This document shows, one piece after another, positions 63,328-64,000 of a stretch of 64,000 bases of DNA. Position numbers and translations under genes: made by a program. Numbering within the stretch: position 1 is the first letter of the stretch; the number at the start of each line of letters is the position of its first letter. The notes under the pieces are model-generated. The model searched no databases and was not told the origin of the DNA. It saw only the letters and a list, made by a program, of their open reading frames with translations. Source of the DNA: Candidatus Vondammii sp. HM_W22 (lineage in GTDB: Bacteria > Pseudomonadota > Gammaproteobacteria > Chromatiales > Chromatiaceae); assembly GCF_022530855.2 (NCBI RefSeq), contig NZ_CP099567.1, positions 2,542,001 through 2,606,000 of the forward strand, written 5' to 3'.

Positions 63328-63814
63328 TAAATCAACGATGGCAGGCCGTTCATCAATGCAGACGCGATCAATTAGCTGTCCACCGCGGTTATAATTGCCA
63401 TAGCGTTTACGACGTTGCTTTTGACAACGCAGGTAGCGATGGAGGTCGCCGCCATGAGCTTTATCTTGAAGAATATACTGGTAGATCCATTCATGGCTGA
63501 TCGAAATAGCACAAAAAGACTTAAGCCACAGGCTGATCTGTTCTTGGCTCCAGTCCAGATTGATCAACTGCTCAATGACAAGCCAAGTGTTGCCACTAAT
63601 GTGAGTCCTGACCTTGGACTGACGGCGTTCATTGGTCAAGCGCTGGGCCTGCTTAGGGCGGATAGCCCCTAAAGCCCGTATTGCTCTTGATCTCACGACT
63701 GATGGTCGATTTGTGACGTCCCAATATCAGGGCTATCTCAGTTTGAGTGTACCCTGCTTTCAACAGGGCGAAAATCTGCTATCGTTCTTCCTCGGTAAGC
63801 TGTGTGTATCTCAT
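63328..63814 (-). pseudogene. IS30-family transposase, N-terminal part, cut by IS256 element
   Basis: From ATG 63814 the frame reads MRYTQLTEEER, a TAG, then QIFALLKAGYTQTEIALILG, RHKSTISREIKSNTGF, another break, and QAQRLTNERRQSKVRTHISG, DWSQEQISLWLKSF, CIDERPAIVDLE, where the IS256 end begins. It is a different IS30-family member from that at 7523. The catalytic domain is missing. The inverted repeat lies near 63885-63908 (TTGCACTTACAAATTGGATT). Confidence 0.78.
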
Positions 63815-63908
63815 GGTGCTCCTCTTTCTTGCCGGATAGAGAATGCCTTGATGCCACCCCAGCTTACCCTCTATTCGTCAAACAGAGTTGCACTTACAAA
63901 TTGGATTC

Positions 63909-64000
63909 ACGTACTGAATTAATAGGTTAAAAGTAAAGTTAGCTGATTAACTAGGACAGCCAAAGAATTTATAATGATTTTCATTTAAGAAATTGATAAT
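63909..64000. other. Right edge without a recognised gene
   Basis: The last 92 bases are AT-rich and hold no open frame or motif I can support. Confidence 0.4.

Noticed and set aside
1-64000. tRNA or rRNA genes
   Set aside because: No cloverleaf or rRNA segment was recognised by eye; a tRNAscan or Infernal run would be decisive.

Overview
The window looks like a gammaproteobacterial chromosome (possibly a sulfur-oxidising or symbiotic lineage; that part is inference) that has been heavily invaded by plasmid and transposon DNA. The left 10.6 kb carries housekeeping genes: parC (partial), a CNP1-like secreted protein, parE, xseB, ispA, folE2 and trmB. A decayed stretch (6.4-9.8 kb) lies among them, with a broken P-loop gene, a fetAB-like ABC exporter relic, and an IS3 / IS30 / IS5 nest.

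From 10.66 to 21.69 kb lies the tail half of a Mu-like contractile-tail prophage on the minus strand: sheath, tube, tail chaperone with a likely -2 frameshift product, tape measure, gp43-gp48 homologues, tail fibre, and a Dam-type methylase. At least five of these genes carry nonsense or single-base frameshift lesions. The head half is absent, cut off by a transposon.

From 21.69 to 62.36 kb the DNA is a mosaic. Five copies of one 3.2-kb Tn3-family element (IS1071-like: tnpA only, about 89-bp imperfect terminal inverted repeats, no resolvase) separate blocks of plasmid DNA. Three copies have tnpA divided into two overlapping reading frames (390 + 615 codons). Two copies have the junction in frame but share two nonsense codons. 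A sixth copy survives only as its end. The plasmid blocks hold remnants or modules of three initiators (a Rep_3 protein, a TrfA C-terminus, and a RepA with iterons present twice), ParA with a ribbon-helix-helix-like partner, toxin-antitoxin loci (HigBA, YefM-YoeB, VapBC, ParDE-like, zeta-like, Fic), CsrA, thermonuclease-like Nuc proteins, small tyrosine recombinases and a caspase-like fragment. A 5.67-kb block (30.85-36.52 kb) recurs almost identically at 43.45-49.11 kb.

Two observations stand out. First, the Rep_3 gene was split by the Tn3 element, and its halves now lie 32 kb apart in inverted orientation. Each half abuts a transposon end at the same 5-bp duplication, and joining them restores a 238-codon protein in frame. 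Second, csrA, nuc, small integrase and higBA modules recur in shuffled pairings. One nuc gene lies inside a 91-bp inverted repeat next to an intact 215-aa integrase, which suggests a cassette-like shuffling unit.

The right end (62.36-64 kb) is an IS256-family element, broken by a transposon copy, inserted in an IS30-family element. All family assignments come from reading motifs; no database search was run.
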